Part shown: positions 1 to 11,404 of the stretch, piece after piece | How the letters are laid out: every line of letters begins with the position of its first letter | How positions within the stretch are numbered: the first letter of the stretch is position 1 | Assembly (NCBI RefSeq): GCF_021018805.1 | Contig: NW_026960609.1 | Location: forward strand, 1,984,001 to 2,048,000 | Direction of reading: 5' to 3' | DNA length: 64,000 nt | From: Prinia subflava | Lineage: Eukaryota; Chordata; Aves; Passeriformes; Cisticolidae | Made by a program: the position numbers and the translations under genes | The notes under the pieces: generated by a model | What the model was told of the DNA's origin: nothing | Seen by the model: the letters and a program-made list of their open reading frames with translations, nothing else | Databases searched by the model: none

Positions 1-1551
1 GCAGAAATCAGTTTCTGGAATGGTTTTGTTGCACAGGGCAGTTCCGATTTTTCCAGTTTTTAGTCTGAGGTCTCCCTTGGGACAATTGACTGTAAAGGCC
101 TTTTAACTGCAGAAGACAAAGTGGGGGAGAAAATAAGCTTGCAGTTCTATGCAGCAAAGTCCCTGTGTAAATATCAACCAGACAAGAAAAGAAAGACTTT
201 TGCTGTCTGGATGGAGTTTGCTGTAGTATTGGTCCAATGTTCAGCTCAGGTGTTCGCAGAAGGCTCTGGGGTCACATGAAAGGAAGAAAGGCAGAGAAAA
301 GTTTCTGTTACTTCCCAATAGACTGCCAAAGTCCATCCTGGTCTTCATGTCTGTGTGGGGAGTGCTGGGGTAGAAAATGCAATCACAGGGCTTCCTTACC
401 TTTCTTTAATCTCTGATATTTTACAGACAAGTAATTCAATTGAGTTTGAGGCCTTGTAGAAAGGGAAACAAGTCAGATAATCTGCTACTTAAATCTTTTG
501 TTTTGGTCATCTAGTGAGACCTAGTCATTTGGGGTTATTTTACAAATTTCAGTGAACACTGAGGACTGAGTTCTTGTTTTCCAGTAACTTCAGCCCTGTG
601 GCATTTGGTCTGGTCCATTCTTGCCACATTGTTACCTGTGGAGAAAACAGTCATTGACAACTTAAAAAACTTGTTTTGGGTTTTTTATCCTTTCAGTAAA
701 GTTTCTTTTTTGCTTTGTCATTAAGCAACATGAGGACAGTCTGTGGTGGTCTAGATTTTGCTGCAGAGGCTCTAGAAAGAGTCACAGAAAGGAATGTGTA
801 GTTTAAGAATTTTGCTCAGGAAAAAGGAACTCCTCAATGACACAGAACTAGCAGATAATAGGAAGATTATGTACTCTGCTGGGGAGATGGTTTTCCAGAG
901 GCACAGGTAAGAACAGCTCCAGTTCACCCAGGCTGCAAACTCCCTGACTCCGGTGTAATTTCTGGTTTTTAGGCATCCTCTTTTCTCTGTTTTGACAGGG
1001 CTTTTCTGCTGAGGGAATGTGGCCACACATTTCCCTGCAGCAGGCTGCAGATCACACACAGGAGTGTTTGGGATCTTCGCCAGGTGTGTGTTTTGTTTCC
1101 AGATAGGCTCTGGAAAGGTTTGACAGCTAGGCCTGTTCCCATCTCCTTCCTGGCTGAAATGATTGGATGCTCAAATACTCGCAAGTGCACATTTTCCAGG
1201 TGCTGGCCTCCAGCTGCCATCTGCCCTCAAGCAGCAATAAGATGGTTCTATAAAAAACTTCAAGTGGTAAACACACGTTGAAGGAGACATATGGCAGTGC
1301 AGCAGTAGGCAGCGTATCCTAAATGGAACCCCAGTAAAAAGAGACTCACAAACCAGCAGTGCCTTGCCATTTCCCACCAGCTGGAATTGTGTTTGCCATG
1401 TTTAGGATCACCTAAAAACACCTTCACTGTGTTTTCCTGTAAAGCTGTTCCTATCTGCCCCAGCAAGAAGGACTTAACATGTTTGGAAAAATCAATAGCC
1501 TTCTGCTGCAGGGGGTGGTGGCATGGGCTGGCTTTTGCAGTGAGCCCTTGA
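1..1551. other. Intergenic DNA, no gene recognised
   Basis: Only short open frames without family features are seen, and no repeat was recognised. It ends at the target-site duplication of the solo LTR that follows. Confidence 0.6.
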
Positions 1552-1557
1552 GAGAAC

Positions 1558-1914
1558 TGAAATCAGGGACTCTAATTGGGATTGGAGACGGAGCAAAAAT
1601 GCAGGTCCAATCAATATGATTAATAACATACATTCTCCCCTTTATTCTCAAAATGGCTGGTTTTATACAGTGCAGAATAGTTTACAGTTGCAGGTGCATT
1701 TCTATTGGCATTCAGCATGAACAAGTATGTAAACTATTTCAGTTTAAGGCAGCTACCGTATTTCCATCCTAACTGTCCTAACTAAAGTATGCACACACCT
1801 TAAATTAATTTCTAACTGCACCACAGGTTTATCTACTACTACATGGACCCAAATCTGAGGCCCAGTTTGGGATAGCTCAACCTTCATTCCATAACACATC
1901 ATGCTCTTGCTACA
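1558..1914 (-). mobile_element. Solo LTR, family a (class II-like)
   Basis: This is an LTR without internal sequence. Flanking copies of GAGAAC at 1552-1557 and 1915-1920 are a 6-bp target-site duplication, the size typical of alpha- and betaretrovirus-like elements. Read on the minus strand it starts TGTAGC and ends TTTCA, with a TATAAAA promoter motif followed by AATAAA. Two further copies (33205-33582 and 57112-57492) share the sequence and orientation, each with its own 6-bp duplication. A solo LTR is the usual product of recombination between the two LTRs of a provirus. Confidence 0.9.
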
Positions 1915-1948
1915 GAGAACTTATTTCTTTTATCTAGTGGCATGAGAT

Positions 1949-2635
1949 TGTAATAAATGACATGAAATAATTTGTGTTGTTGTGTATATAAAATGTGATT
2001 TAAGATATGTTCTGTAAAATAAAGTGAACAAGCTGGTCAAGCTTGAAACAAACGAATTTTAGGATGAACAAAAGCCACTGCCAGGAATCCAAGATGAACA
2101 ATACCCTTGTCGGGAACTCAGGAAACATGAAATTAACAACAGAATAGAAGGTGGGCCGACAAACAGATCGACCCTCTTGGGTGGCAAAACTGTACAGACA
2201 CAGCTATCAAGAATGATATGGATCTTGCATCAATATCAGGGAAAATGCCTCTCTAGTCACAAGTCCACCTCCCCATTCAGGCTTCCTAGAAACTGAATTA
2301 CTATTCGTTTTTCCCTCAGAAGCCCCATTCACCAGACTGGATGGCAGAAAAGGGACTCCTATGAATATGAAGAAAAAGATGGAGGACAAAGAACTGTGGA
2401 GAAATACTCTGTTCCTGGCTAAATCAACTGTATATAAGGAGACCCCTAAAAGACTGGACTTTGTGAACAAGGGGAGTTACGGTGCACTAGAGGCTGTAGC
2501 TGAAGTTCACCTAGTGCCGATCCCGGGACTCGACACTGAACTTCCGATTGTTAGCTTGTCTTAAATTTTTGTTTTGTTAATTCTTTAATTAATAAAAGTA
2601 TTTATTAATTTAGAATTGGCTGAACGCTTATAACA
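1949..2635 (+). mobile_element. Solo LTR, family b (gammaretrovirus-like)
   Basis: The element starts TGTAATAAAT and ends TTATAACA, and is flanked by AGAT at 1945-1948 and 2636-2639, a 4-bp target-site duplication as made by gammaretrovirus-like integrases. TATATAAG (about 2431) and AATAAAAG (about 2591) mark promoter and polyadenylation signals on the plus strand. It matches the copy at 6037-6684 along its length in the opposite orientation. The LTRs of ERV-A share the TTATAACA end. Confidence 0.9.
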
Positions 2636-2639
2636 AGAT

Positions 2640-3673
2640 GTTCAAGAGGAAAATAACTGTTGCAGAAATTGTTCTTGTGCTTTGCCACAGTCCAAAACTG
2701 GAAATGCCATAGTTAGAACGGTTCTCTGTAGCTGCCTGGATTAGAAAGGTAACTCATAAACCATGGTGGATGTTTTTGAAAATGCTGATAATTGTTTCCA
2801 GCGTGCAGTTTGATGTGACTATTGTTCTCCCTTCAGTGTAGGATAAAATAGAGGAGGATAAAAATGTAACATATTTGTTAATTCTTATCTATTACTGTGA
2901 GTTGTGGTACAAGTAGGAAAAATGAATTATATGTAACTATAACACTTAACTGGGCTGATAGGAACTTGTGTTCTGTAGACTCAAATGTCACTAAAAGGGG
3001 ATATGCTTTACTTGTCTCCACGGGGTAAAATCCAAGGCCTCTTTATTTTCTGGAGGCAGTTTAAAAACCCAAAATTTCCCCCAAATGCAAGACTTTCATT
3101 ATTGCAAGTAAAGCTTTAAAGATACTTTATTACTTGGAGCATTCCATGCAGAAAATTACTTTTCTGGCTTACTTGGGAGCCAGGAGCTCTGCTGTTGTCC
3201 TTCCTTTGGCACATACTGTATTTTCAACCATGCTTATTTTAAACTTGAGGCTAACAGCAAAGGTGTCCTACTGACTTGGTTAAAATATTGACTGAACTTT
3301 GTGTCCTGTTTCCAACAGTGACCAGTGACAGATGATTAGGAAACAGCTTGAGGAATGAAAGATCCATAGTATGATTTTTCCTTTGGGACACCTTGTCCAC
3401 TTTTGGCAAAAACTTGTGCACCTAAGACTGCTGTGTTTAATAGCTCCTGATTGATCTGTCTCCATTAATTTGGTGAGTCCCTTTCTGAATGAATTTATAA
3501 TATTGTTTTTTGAAGTTGACACAGCAGTTGAATTTCCAGCACAGCGATGCATTGCGAGAAGGCATTTCCATTTGTGTCACTGTAGCATCCCATAAAAAAA
3601 TTCAGATTCAGCCTTCCCTTTCAATTCAGTCTGGTGGCAGATGTGTCAGAACTATCATTTAACAAAGGGGGTG
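2640..3673. other. Intergenic DNA, nothing recognised
   Basis: AT-rich sequence with no supported gene, repeat or regulatory structure. Confidence 0.55.
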
Positions 3674-4260
3674 TGTGTTGGTTTGAAAGACAGATATCTG
3701 CTAGGAAGGGGGCAGGACCTCCCTAGAGACGGAGAATTCGAATCTCCTCTCTCTAAATTATTCTAATTTAAAAAAATTAAAGGAGCTTTCAGACAGAGAT
3801 ACGGGGATAGGAATAACAGTTCTTTACTAGCATATATGACAAACAAACAACAACTACAGCATTAATAATAAACAGAACTAAGAACTTTGAGGGCCTTTTT
3901 TCACAAAACAAAAAAAAACTGGGGCAGTTTGATCTCGGTGCCCCTGCAGGACTCTGAGAGGCTGAGCTGGAAGGGAGGAAAGTTTTGGGCTGGTGGATGA
4001 GATGAGGAGCTCTGCGTTGGTAGCTGGAGCAGCAGGGGTGTCCCGGCAGGGCTTGGCAGTGCTGGGCTACAGAGTAGCAGGGGCACCTCAAAGCTCTGAA
4101 GAAGCAGCGGCGGTGGGGGGAGGCTGGAGAAAGCGAGCTCAGGATTCCTGGGTACACAAGCAGATGACTGTAGATTTCTTAGGACGAGACAGAGGCAGAG
4201 TGATGGCCGTGAATTCTTGCAGTGAAGGGCAGCTTGACTGTCCTCTTTGATGCTGAGAGC
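3674..4260 (-). mobile_element. Divergent solo LTR or LTR fragment, ERV-D type
   Basis: From 3674 the sequence follows the inner end of the ERV-D LTR at 47029: a TGTGTTGGTTTG start, then GAAAGACAG, an AGGAGCTTTCAG block and a GGGATAGGAATAACAGTT block in the same order and spacing. Similarity fades after roughly 200-250 bases, so the right end is only estimated and no target-site duplication was found. Orientation is inferred from ERV-D. Confidence 0.55.
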
Positions 4261-4795
4261 AAGAGTGAGTTCTCCTCCCCTAGCTCTGTCTTTTTGCTTT
4301 TCCCAAAGCTCATCATCTCTCCCCTCTGAGGGACACTCTTAGGGACTCAAAAACAATAGGTGTAGCCTTGTGTTGCCATGTCTTTCAAGTACTCTCTTTT
4401 GTTCTGATTAAGTAGTCATTAAGGCTTCTTGGAAACTTATGGGAAAAAAATTCTGTAAGTGAAAAAAAAAAACCAAAACAAATCTAACCCCCAACAGGGT
4501 AGAGATACCTTTGCTTTAGTTTGTTGGGGTTTTTTTTTCAAACTGTGCTCTCTGCCAGTCCTGTTTGCAGTTTAGTTTGGGTTTTTTTTTTTTTTTTTTT
4601 GTGGGTTTCAGTTGTTGAGTACTGGAAGCCTGGTTAACAACTTAGTATCTTCCACCTAGGGCCATGCAAACCATACTGTTACAGTATGTAAATGAAAGGA
4701 TTGCCATTTAGCCATAAATGCCATAAATGTCAAACAGGAGAGGCATTGAGAGAGAGGTGATTCATCATGGAAACTCATCTTTCTCTGTCACAATG
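4261..4795. other. Intergenic DNA with homopolymer runs
   Basis: No gene is recognised. Runs of T (about 4581-4600) and A (about 4461-4472) are present. The segment ends at the target-site duplication of the next LTR. Confidence 0.5.
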
Positions 4796-4801
4796 AGGGA
4801 G

Positions 4802-5799
4802 TGTCACTGTGAGCCTTGCCAGAAAGACACACTGGAGCCCGGAGTTGATCAGAGCAGCAGCAGGGGAGAAAATCCCCGCCTTGTTTATTACTTCCTATTT
4901 TATACTTCTCGCAAGGTGACCATTGTTATAAATGCCAATCAGATATTCCAATTTAAATAATAATTTGGTTTATTAATAACAAATCAAATCACAGAATTTC
5001 GATAACCCACCAACAGTGGAAAAACTTGACAGAGTCTTCCCGGGAAATGTCAAGGGTGAACCGTGAGATACGGGGTCTGGCAGCCTGCTATCTCCCCCAA
5101 CGGTTCACAAATTCGCCTGGTTCAGGGCTTGGTTTTTATACACTTTATTCCACCCTTGGCAATATTTCCCCATATTTCCCATTGTTTCCCCACTAACTAA
5201 ACAAATTCGGGAGTCTCCCCGACCAAGCAGAAAAGAGTTCTTTTCTCAGTTCAAATGTTAATGTCCAATTTCAATAGGTCCTTATAGTTGATGAGTGGTC
5301 GAGATATCGAGGATGTGACTTGATGGTCTGTGAAGGTGGCACCCAAGGTGTGAGTTGTTGGTGCCAGCTTATCTCCGGGGTCCCCTGCCTGGTGCTTGGG
5401 GCAGCTGCAAGCTTTCCCGGAAAACCCCTTTGTTCTTTCCCGAATGGGGCGCCGGCTGTCTCAGGGTGGTCAGTTTCGCCGTCTGCTGCAGAATCTCTTA
5501 AAACATAAACTTTTACCTGATATCACTTTATACAATTTTATAAATTTCTAATTTATCATAAGAACATGAATTAACCATTCCACGTTTATAACACCATGGA
5601 TTGGAGTGTGAGCATTCCCACCTCCCACCACATTGGTCAAGGGGACTGTCACACAGTCTTGTTTGTCCCAGCATGGAATGTGAAAACAATGGCTATGTTT
5701 ATAGAACATAGCTAGTGTTTACATGAAAAGAGCGTGAGAAGGTGCAAACTTTCTACTTTAATATGAACACTCAGCAGCTGGTAAAATCTCATAGTGACA
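4802..5799 (-). mobile_element. Solo LTR, family c, split by another LTR
   Basis: The outer ends align with the LTRs of ERV-C and with the solo LTR at 14403-14731. AGGGAG flanks it at 4796-4801 and 5800-5805 (6-bp target-site duplication). About 324 bases belong to this LTR; the remainder is the family b LTR at 4924-5593 plus its duplicated CCAT. It is clearly more diverged than the ERV-C LTRs, so it is an older insertion of the same family. Confidence 0.85.
4924..5593 (-). mobile_element. Solo LTR, family b, nested in a family c LTR
   Basis: Perfect terminal inverted repeats TGTTATAA and TTATAACA, flanked by CCAT at 4920-4923 and 5594-5597 (4-bp target-site duplication). Related to the LTRs at 1949-2635 and 6037-6684 and to the LTRs of ERV-A. 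The minus-strand reading carries AATAAAG and TATAAAAA motifs. It entered after the surrounding family c LTR was already in place. Confidence 0.9.
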
Positions 5800-6036
5800 A
5801 GGGAGCTTTCTGCATTCCCCTCTCTCCAGGCTCTGCAGATCAGAACCCACAGCAGCCTGAGCTGTGGGGCATGAGCTGTATTTCCATGGGAGCATCTCCC
5901 TGGGTGAGCACATGCCTGTCTCTTCCTGTTGCCTTCTTCCAGGGTTCAGGCTCCCTCCTCCACTGAAAAAAACCCAAGCTTCATAGCCTTTTGAGGTAGC
6001 TACAGTAGCTCTTTCTTTTAAAGCTGACCTTCAAGG

Positions 6037-6684
6037 TGTTATAAATGCCAATTTTATTCCAATTAATAAAATATAATTTTATTAATTAAAGAATTACAAG
6101 GCAAAAATTTAGGCAAAACCAACCATCGGAAGTACAGAGCCGATACCTGGGATCGCCGCTGGGTGAACCAGTCACAGCCCCTAGTGTGCTGTAACCCCCT
6201 TGTTCACGAATCGGTCTGTTTCAGGGTCCTGGTTTTATACAGTTTATTTGGCCCCTGGCATATTTCCCCACAGTTCTTTGTGTTCAAAGTGGCTTTTTCA
6301 AATTCATCTCCTCTGTCCTGCTGGCTGAATGGGGCTTCCCCTCAAAAGGATGGGTATTAATTTCTTCCCTCAGTTGTATGAATGGGAGACGAATTTCTGA
6401 ATGGAGAGGGCCCCCCTGATAGTATCTTTGGTGATCATTGAGCAGTTCGAAGTTCTGCTGCCCCGGAGGACTGATTTCAGTCTTGATTTTCCTGTCATTC
6501 TGATGTCAATAACGGAGTCCTGGTTCCCGGCAAGGCATTGTCCTTCTCTGAATAGCAGTTCCAGGGTGTCGCCGGACTTGAGATTAGCTGGTTTCGTGCC
6601 TGGCCTGCTTGCATTTTTATTTTACAGAACATATTTACAGTTTACATGCACCAAAACACGAATTAATATACCATATTTATTACA
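6037..6684 (-). mobile_element. Solo LTR, family b
   Basis: Starts TGTTATAAATG and ends TTTATTACA on the plus strand, flanked by AAGG at 6033-6036 and 6685-6688 (4-bp target-site duplication). In reverse orientation it aligns with 1949-2635 from end to end, including a shared TATGTTCTGTAAAATAAA block near the 5' end. Confidence 0.9.
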
Positions 6685-6688
6685 AAGG

Positions 6689-8677
6689 GAATAAATGCTG
6701 TCAGCCAGATTCTACTTTGTACTGTTTGAAGAAAGGTGAAGTGAGAGATGTTTTGAGAAGATCCTGATTGGTTTTTTTCTTTATTTTCTATTCTGCTTGT
6801 TCTTTATGTCCCAATTAAGATCCTGTCTATCCTGGATGACAGAATGGCTGACCTGGAAATGTAGAAGTATGAATTAACAAGAGCAAAACCTGGGTCTGCT
6901 TGAGAGGAAGGCTTTTGTGTGGGTTTTTTGGGTTTTTTTTCCTCCTTTGGTTATTCTAGAATAATTAATTCATGATGAAGCTTGCAAAAAGGAAGGAACT
7001 ACTGTTACTGATAAATACTGATATGTATAAAACCCTCAATCACATAGGTGTTAACTTTACTTTTTAGGGAATTTGACCTGTTACTGCAGCCTGAATTTCA
7101 GGTTTCTAAATTTCTGAATTTCAGAGTTTCCATGTTGAGAGAGTGTGTCTGCAAAGGAGTAAAAGCCTAACCTTGATGTAATTGCTACAACTGTTCTGTG
7201 AAGAACTGTTGATTTTTCTCTGCCAAAGAAATGTCTTATCAGATTTGATGCATCATGTTGCCTCCTGTAAAACTTAACTCCTTTCTAGACAAATTTAGTT
7301 GAAGATAAAAATACTCTTAAAACTAATAGTGCGTTATTTGTACACAAGTTTTAGCAGTAAAGGAAGTTTAATGAACATCCCTCATCTTACCTCCATAAAA
7401 TTAACTTTAATGCATCTCTACTGTAATTTATTAATTTAAAAAATCTTATTTAATAAGCTTACAAAACTATAAGCCAATCCACATAACTTCTTGGACATAC
7501 ATTTTCTACAGTCCAAGAGTAAGGGGATACAAATCTTTCAAGAACTGATTGAAGATAAGCTCAAATAATAGAGAATTCCATCTATAGCTTACTTTTCTTT
7601 GAAAAAATATAGAGGGGGTGGAGACTGTAAGATTTATAGCTACATCAAGTTTGCATTTTTTTTCCAGTCCTCAGATGTAATTGAGGTAATTGTATTTGTT
7701 ATGGACCTTGATGTAATGCATATACTGTGTTTGGTGCCTTTATCTTACATAAAGTTTCTGAGTAGATCTGTAATGCAGCTGCAAACCCTGCACAAGAGTG
7801 AGAAGCTCAGTGTGAACACTGGGTATCAGTGCTGCTGCTGAGGCATGCTGACAGCTCAGCCTGGGCAGCTTTAATCAAGGTTCAAAGTCGAACAGGGCAT
7901 CTCTGAGCATTGAGGTAAGACCAAGGAGGTCCTGCAGGCTCTACTGGTGCTCAGTTTGCTTCTTGCTGGACCTGCTGTGCCAGCCTCTGAGGTGACAGTA
8001 AGGGAAAACGTGGCTGCTGATCCTCAGGTTTCTGGTACTGTAATTAGGGCTTTGGCTTTTTGACTCAGTGCTGAACATCGTACAGCAATCAGAACAGTTC
8101 CTTTGCTGTCAGATGTTACTAGGGGTGTAAAGAAATTTTCACTGACTTCAAGGATGGTGCTCAAAGTGTGACTTTATAATTTTCCTTAGATGTGATTAGG
8201 CATTTTTGCAGTGGAGGCTGCCAGCACTGCCAAGGGACTGTGGGAATATTTATAAAATAGTATTTACATGTGAGTTAACTGTGAATGGATGAACTTATTT
8301 CTTCTTGTAACCAGATGGGTTAAAACTCAATCATGCACATGGAAACCCGATGGAAAAGGGACTTTTATCTTATGGAATCATAAGACAAAAGAGTTTTCTC
8401 CCCCAATCAGTAATTTGTGGTATCTGCCACAGGATGTCCTTTTGCAAATGTATATCTGCCATAGAAAATGGCTCCATGGAAAAGTTGCATAATGACAGAT
8501 GTTCTGTGTCATCAGGTGGGTTTATGCCAGGGGCAAGGATGCACTTCCTGTTCTCTGGCTTTATGGACCATGCATTTGGTTGGGGAAAAAGAAGATGTTA
8601 TTTGTATGTGATAGTTCATATCCTGTCACGGACTGTTTGTCCTTTCAGTATGAGTCACACTGGTCTAAGCACTGCAT
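6689..8677. other. Intergenic DNA, nothing recognised
   Basis: No coding, RNA or repeat signal could be supported. Frames of up to about 110 codons at 8289-8777 show no domain and no codon-use signal. Confidence 0.5.
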
Positions 8678-8683
8678 GATGCC

Positions 8684-9010
8684 TATGGGAATACACAAGA
8701 CAGAGAGTCAAACAGACTTGATTAGCATAGCTGGTTTGATAACCAAGATGCCATGGCAGGAACAAACAGAAGTGTGAAGATTACAGAAGATGGGATTAAA
8801 CCTGCTTACAGGAAGAGAGAAGATTCAATCAACTTCTGCAAGCAAAGAATTATTGTAAAATGCATGAGTTTTCTGTGTGATTTTTAACCTGATTATTGTA
8901 GTAGAAATTATTAACCTGTCTGAAATAGTATATAAGCTTTTGGGAAACCTGAGTAAAATTGAATTCTGATCACTGAATCAGTCTTCTCGTCTCTCAATAA
9001 ATCGCCAATA
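8684..9010 (+). repeat. 5' LTR of ERV-F
   Basis: Direct repeat of 13059-13372. It carries AGTATATAAGC (about 8928) as TATA region and CAATAAAT (about 8995) as polyadenylation signal. It differs from the 3' copy by scattered substitutions and small indels, so the insertion is not recent. Confidence 0.85.
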
Positions 9011-9012
9011 AT

Positions 9013-9030
9013 TGGTGCCCCGTGTGAGGA
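9013..9030 (+). other. Primer binding site, elongator tRNA-Met
   Basis: TGGTGCCCCGTGTGAGGA lies two bases after the 5' LTR and is the exact complement of the last 18 bases of vertebrate elongator tRNA-Met including CCA (tRNA sequence recalled from general knowledge). Confidence 0.85.
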
Positions 9031-9054
9031 GAAGAACCGGCTACCTACCAGCAA

Positions 9055-9877
9055 TTGGCGACGTCCCTGAAACTGATCGTGACAGTGAGAGAACCGCGTT
9101 TGGGCCCACAGTCGCCTGTACACTGCGATGTGACAGGTAAGCCAAGGGAACTCAAAGTGAGACAAGACGTGTCCAACGAGAGAGACATTAATGAAACCAT
9201 GCTACGCTTGCTGAGCAAGCATGGATCCCCCATCCTTAAGCAGGACCTTAAGTCACTCCAACAATGAGTGTCACGCATGTTCCCCAATACCACCCCTTCC
9301 TCTATTTTTCCTCTCCGCTACTAGGACAAAGTCAGCGTAAAGCTCTACGACCTGACTACACTGCCTGGCCACGAGCCAGAGCTACGCCTGCTTCCTGCAT
9401 GGAGGGCAGTCATGGATGCAATTAAAAAAGGGGGGGCACGAGGCAGCCTGTCATACCACTGTAGAGACAGCCCCGGTGGCCGTACTAGACTAAAACCTGC
9501 TCAGGTTCTGCTCCCTGTCCCCGATGAACGCCAGAGATAGAGCCCAGCCGCCACCTGCAGCCCTACCGGTATCCCACCAGCAACCCCAGACCCACCGAAC
9601 GCTAACCGCTTATGGGGACTCTGACTCTAGCAGTGACGGAGAGTCTTTTGACCCCAGCCCCGAAAATGATCCGAACTTATTCCCTTCAAATGTGCATAAC
9701 AATTGGTTACAGATAAAAAAGAAAGCCTTTAAAGACAGAGACTTTGCCTTTATTTTGCTAATTAATGCCTCTTCAAGTTTCACCAAATGGCCAGCTTTTA
9801 TAGCAAATCATCTCACAGCACGGGACAGCAACGAGTACAGACAAATCCTACAGCAGATGCAGCAGCTGACACAGTAA
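9055..9877 (+). pseudogene. gag remnant of ERV-F
   Basis: A frame of 70 codons from an ATG at 9055 shortly after the primer site has a matrix-like stretch (RLLSKHGSPILKQDLKSL). It is broken by stops and followed by a frame (9524-9877) with a Pro/Gln-rich part and a serine/acid cluster (GDSDSSSDGES). No capsid homology region or zinc knuckle was found. It overlaps the dUTPase frame by about 90 bases in a -1 relation, as expected for gag and pro joined by ribosomal frameshifting. Confidence 0.65.
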
Positions 9878-10233
9878 GCAAGAGCAACCTTCAGCTTCCA
9901 GCCAGCGCAGGCCCCATCCACCGGACCGTCTCCAACCTACATGCAGCCACCCCAAGAAATGCAGTAACGTTGTCTAATTGCTCAGTTTTTGTCTCCCTAC
10001 AAGAAATTTATAGACTCTTAGTACCCAGTTACCATGCCTTGCTTATAGGTAGTTCACATACCTCAGTAACACAACTGTTTGTTTTACCAGCAATCATCAA
10101 CTCTGACACAGCTGGAGAGATAGAGATCATGGCTTGGACCCCCCAGCCCCCCTGCGTAGTCCCGGCACAGACCAAAATTGCCCAGCTTGTACTTTTCCCT
10201 GCAGTACCCCTTATCCACACCTCCGACAGCTAA
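9787..10233 (+). pseudogene. Retroviral dUTPase-like domain of ERV-F
   Basis: dUTPases hydrolyse dUTP to dUMP to limit uracil in viral DNA; in class II retroviruses the domain lies beside the protease. The 148-codon frame carries in its second half two recognisable blocks: VLPAIINSDTAGEIEI, corresponding to motif 3, and TKIAQLVLFP, corresponding to motif 4 after the beta-strand core. In motif 3 the usual aromatic residue after the aspartate is replaced by Thr, and no clear glycine-rich motif 5 follows before the stop. The protein is therefore probably inactive. The frame is uninterrupted despite the age of the provirus. Confidence 0.7.
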
Positions 10234-10299
10234 TCAGACGGGAGGCAAGTTTGGTTCAACAGAGGTACCACAAATTTTTTAGAGGCAGCACATAACTCC

Positions 10300-10590
10300 T
10301 GAACGTCCTACGTGCTGATGCAAAGTGTCTCTGAGAGGCAAAGAGTTAATTTAAACTGGATTTATTGATACCAGTGCAGATATTAGTCTTATTTCCCAAA
10401 ACCAATGGCCTAATGATTGGCCATTAATGCCTGTCCCCCAGGTCCTTTCAGGGGTGGGTAGAAACAGTCAAAGCTCTCAAAGCCAACACTTAGTACAAAT
10501 CACAGGGCCTGAGGGGAGAGTAGCTACTGTCAGGCCTTATGTGTTGTCTGCACTGCTAGTTTTGAGAGAGAAAGATGTTCTATCTCAGTA
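10300..10590 (+). pseudogene. Aspartic protease remnant of ERV-F
   Basis: In a different frame from the dUTPase, the codons around 10355-10385 give GFIDTSADISLI, a retroviral protease active-site loop in which the usual Gly of D-T-G is Ser. The frame has an in-frame stop shortly upstream and another at about 10589. Retroviral protease cleaves Gag-Pol; here only the signature remains. Confidence 0.65.
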
Positions 10591-10663
10591 GGGAATTTTT
10601 ATGCAGTCAAATTTTGTATAAAGGTCATTAAAGCGGGCGATTTTAAAACTAACCTAGAAAGCA

Positions 10664-10725
10664 AAAAAACCCCAAAACCCCCAAAAAACCCAAACAAACA
10701 AACAAAAAACAAACAAAAACCCCAG
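10664..10725. repeat. A/C-rich simple repeat
   Basis: Runs of A and C with CAAA/CAAAA units inside ERV-F, downstream of the protease remnant. Confidence 0.8.
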
Positions 10726-10872
10726 TTTAGTAAATTAATGTCTCTTAAGTTCTTAACAGGAAAGGAGGAGGCGGGGATGGCACCCCTGCTGAGAAGACTG
10801 CAGAAAGCTCTTTTATGTTTTCAGTTTTTTAAATTGTTCTTGATGAACTCTAAACAAATAGTTACAGCCTTT

Positions 10873-11404
10873 TGTTGCAGCCGTGAGGCCTGGTAGGCCT
10901 CTCTGGCGGTCAGTCGCCTAAGGGCAGAAATGCCTAGTCATGGTGACTAGGCCAAAATAACCCTTCTCCCGCGCTCAGACCCTCTCTTATCTCCCTGTAA
11001 GACAATAGGTCATTTTTTACCCCAACTCATACCATTGGACCACTTCTCAAAACCTCGGTACCCTATAAAAACCCCACTTTTCCCCCAGCTCAGCAGAAGA
11101 GCTGTCCCTGAAACCCTTCACAGAGGATGCTAATAAAGGATCATCTGTGGAACTTCATACAGCGCTTCTCCTCTCTCTCCCTGTGTCTGCCAAGGCACCT
11201 TAGCAAGCTTATGAGCTGAGAATCACTGCAAAAGAGCTGATCACTGCTAAGAGCTGAATATCACTATAACTAAGCTTGCTAAGTGTTGCCTGTGCCTGGG
11301 AGCTTTGCCGGAGTTGCTTGGGCAGGGGGGTACGAAGGTGCACCCCTATCCAGGAACAACCAAGGCAGCCGAGACCGACTGAAGCTACCGTGAGAAAAAC
11401 AAAA
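10873..11404 (+). mobile_element. Probable solo LTR inserted in ERV-F
   Basis: The segment starts TGTTGCAG and is flanked by GCCTTT at 10867-10872 and 11405-11410. It has a promoter-like CCCTATAAAAACCCC at about 11060 and AATAAAGG at about 11131, both on the plus strand. The right end does not finish in CA, so the exact border is uncertain. A motif near its end (AAGAGCTGATCAC, then AAGAGCTGAATAT) recurs in the LTR-like block at 59715-60690. Confidence 0.6.
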
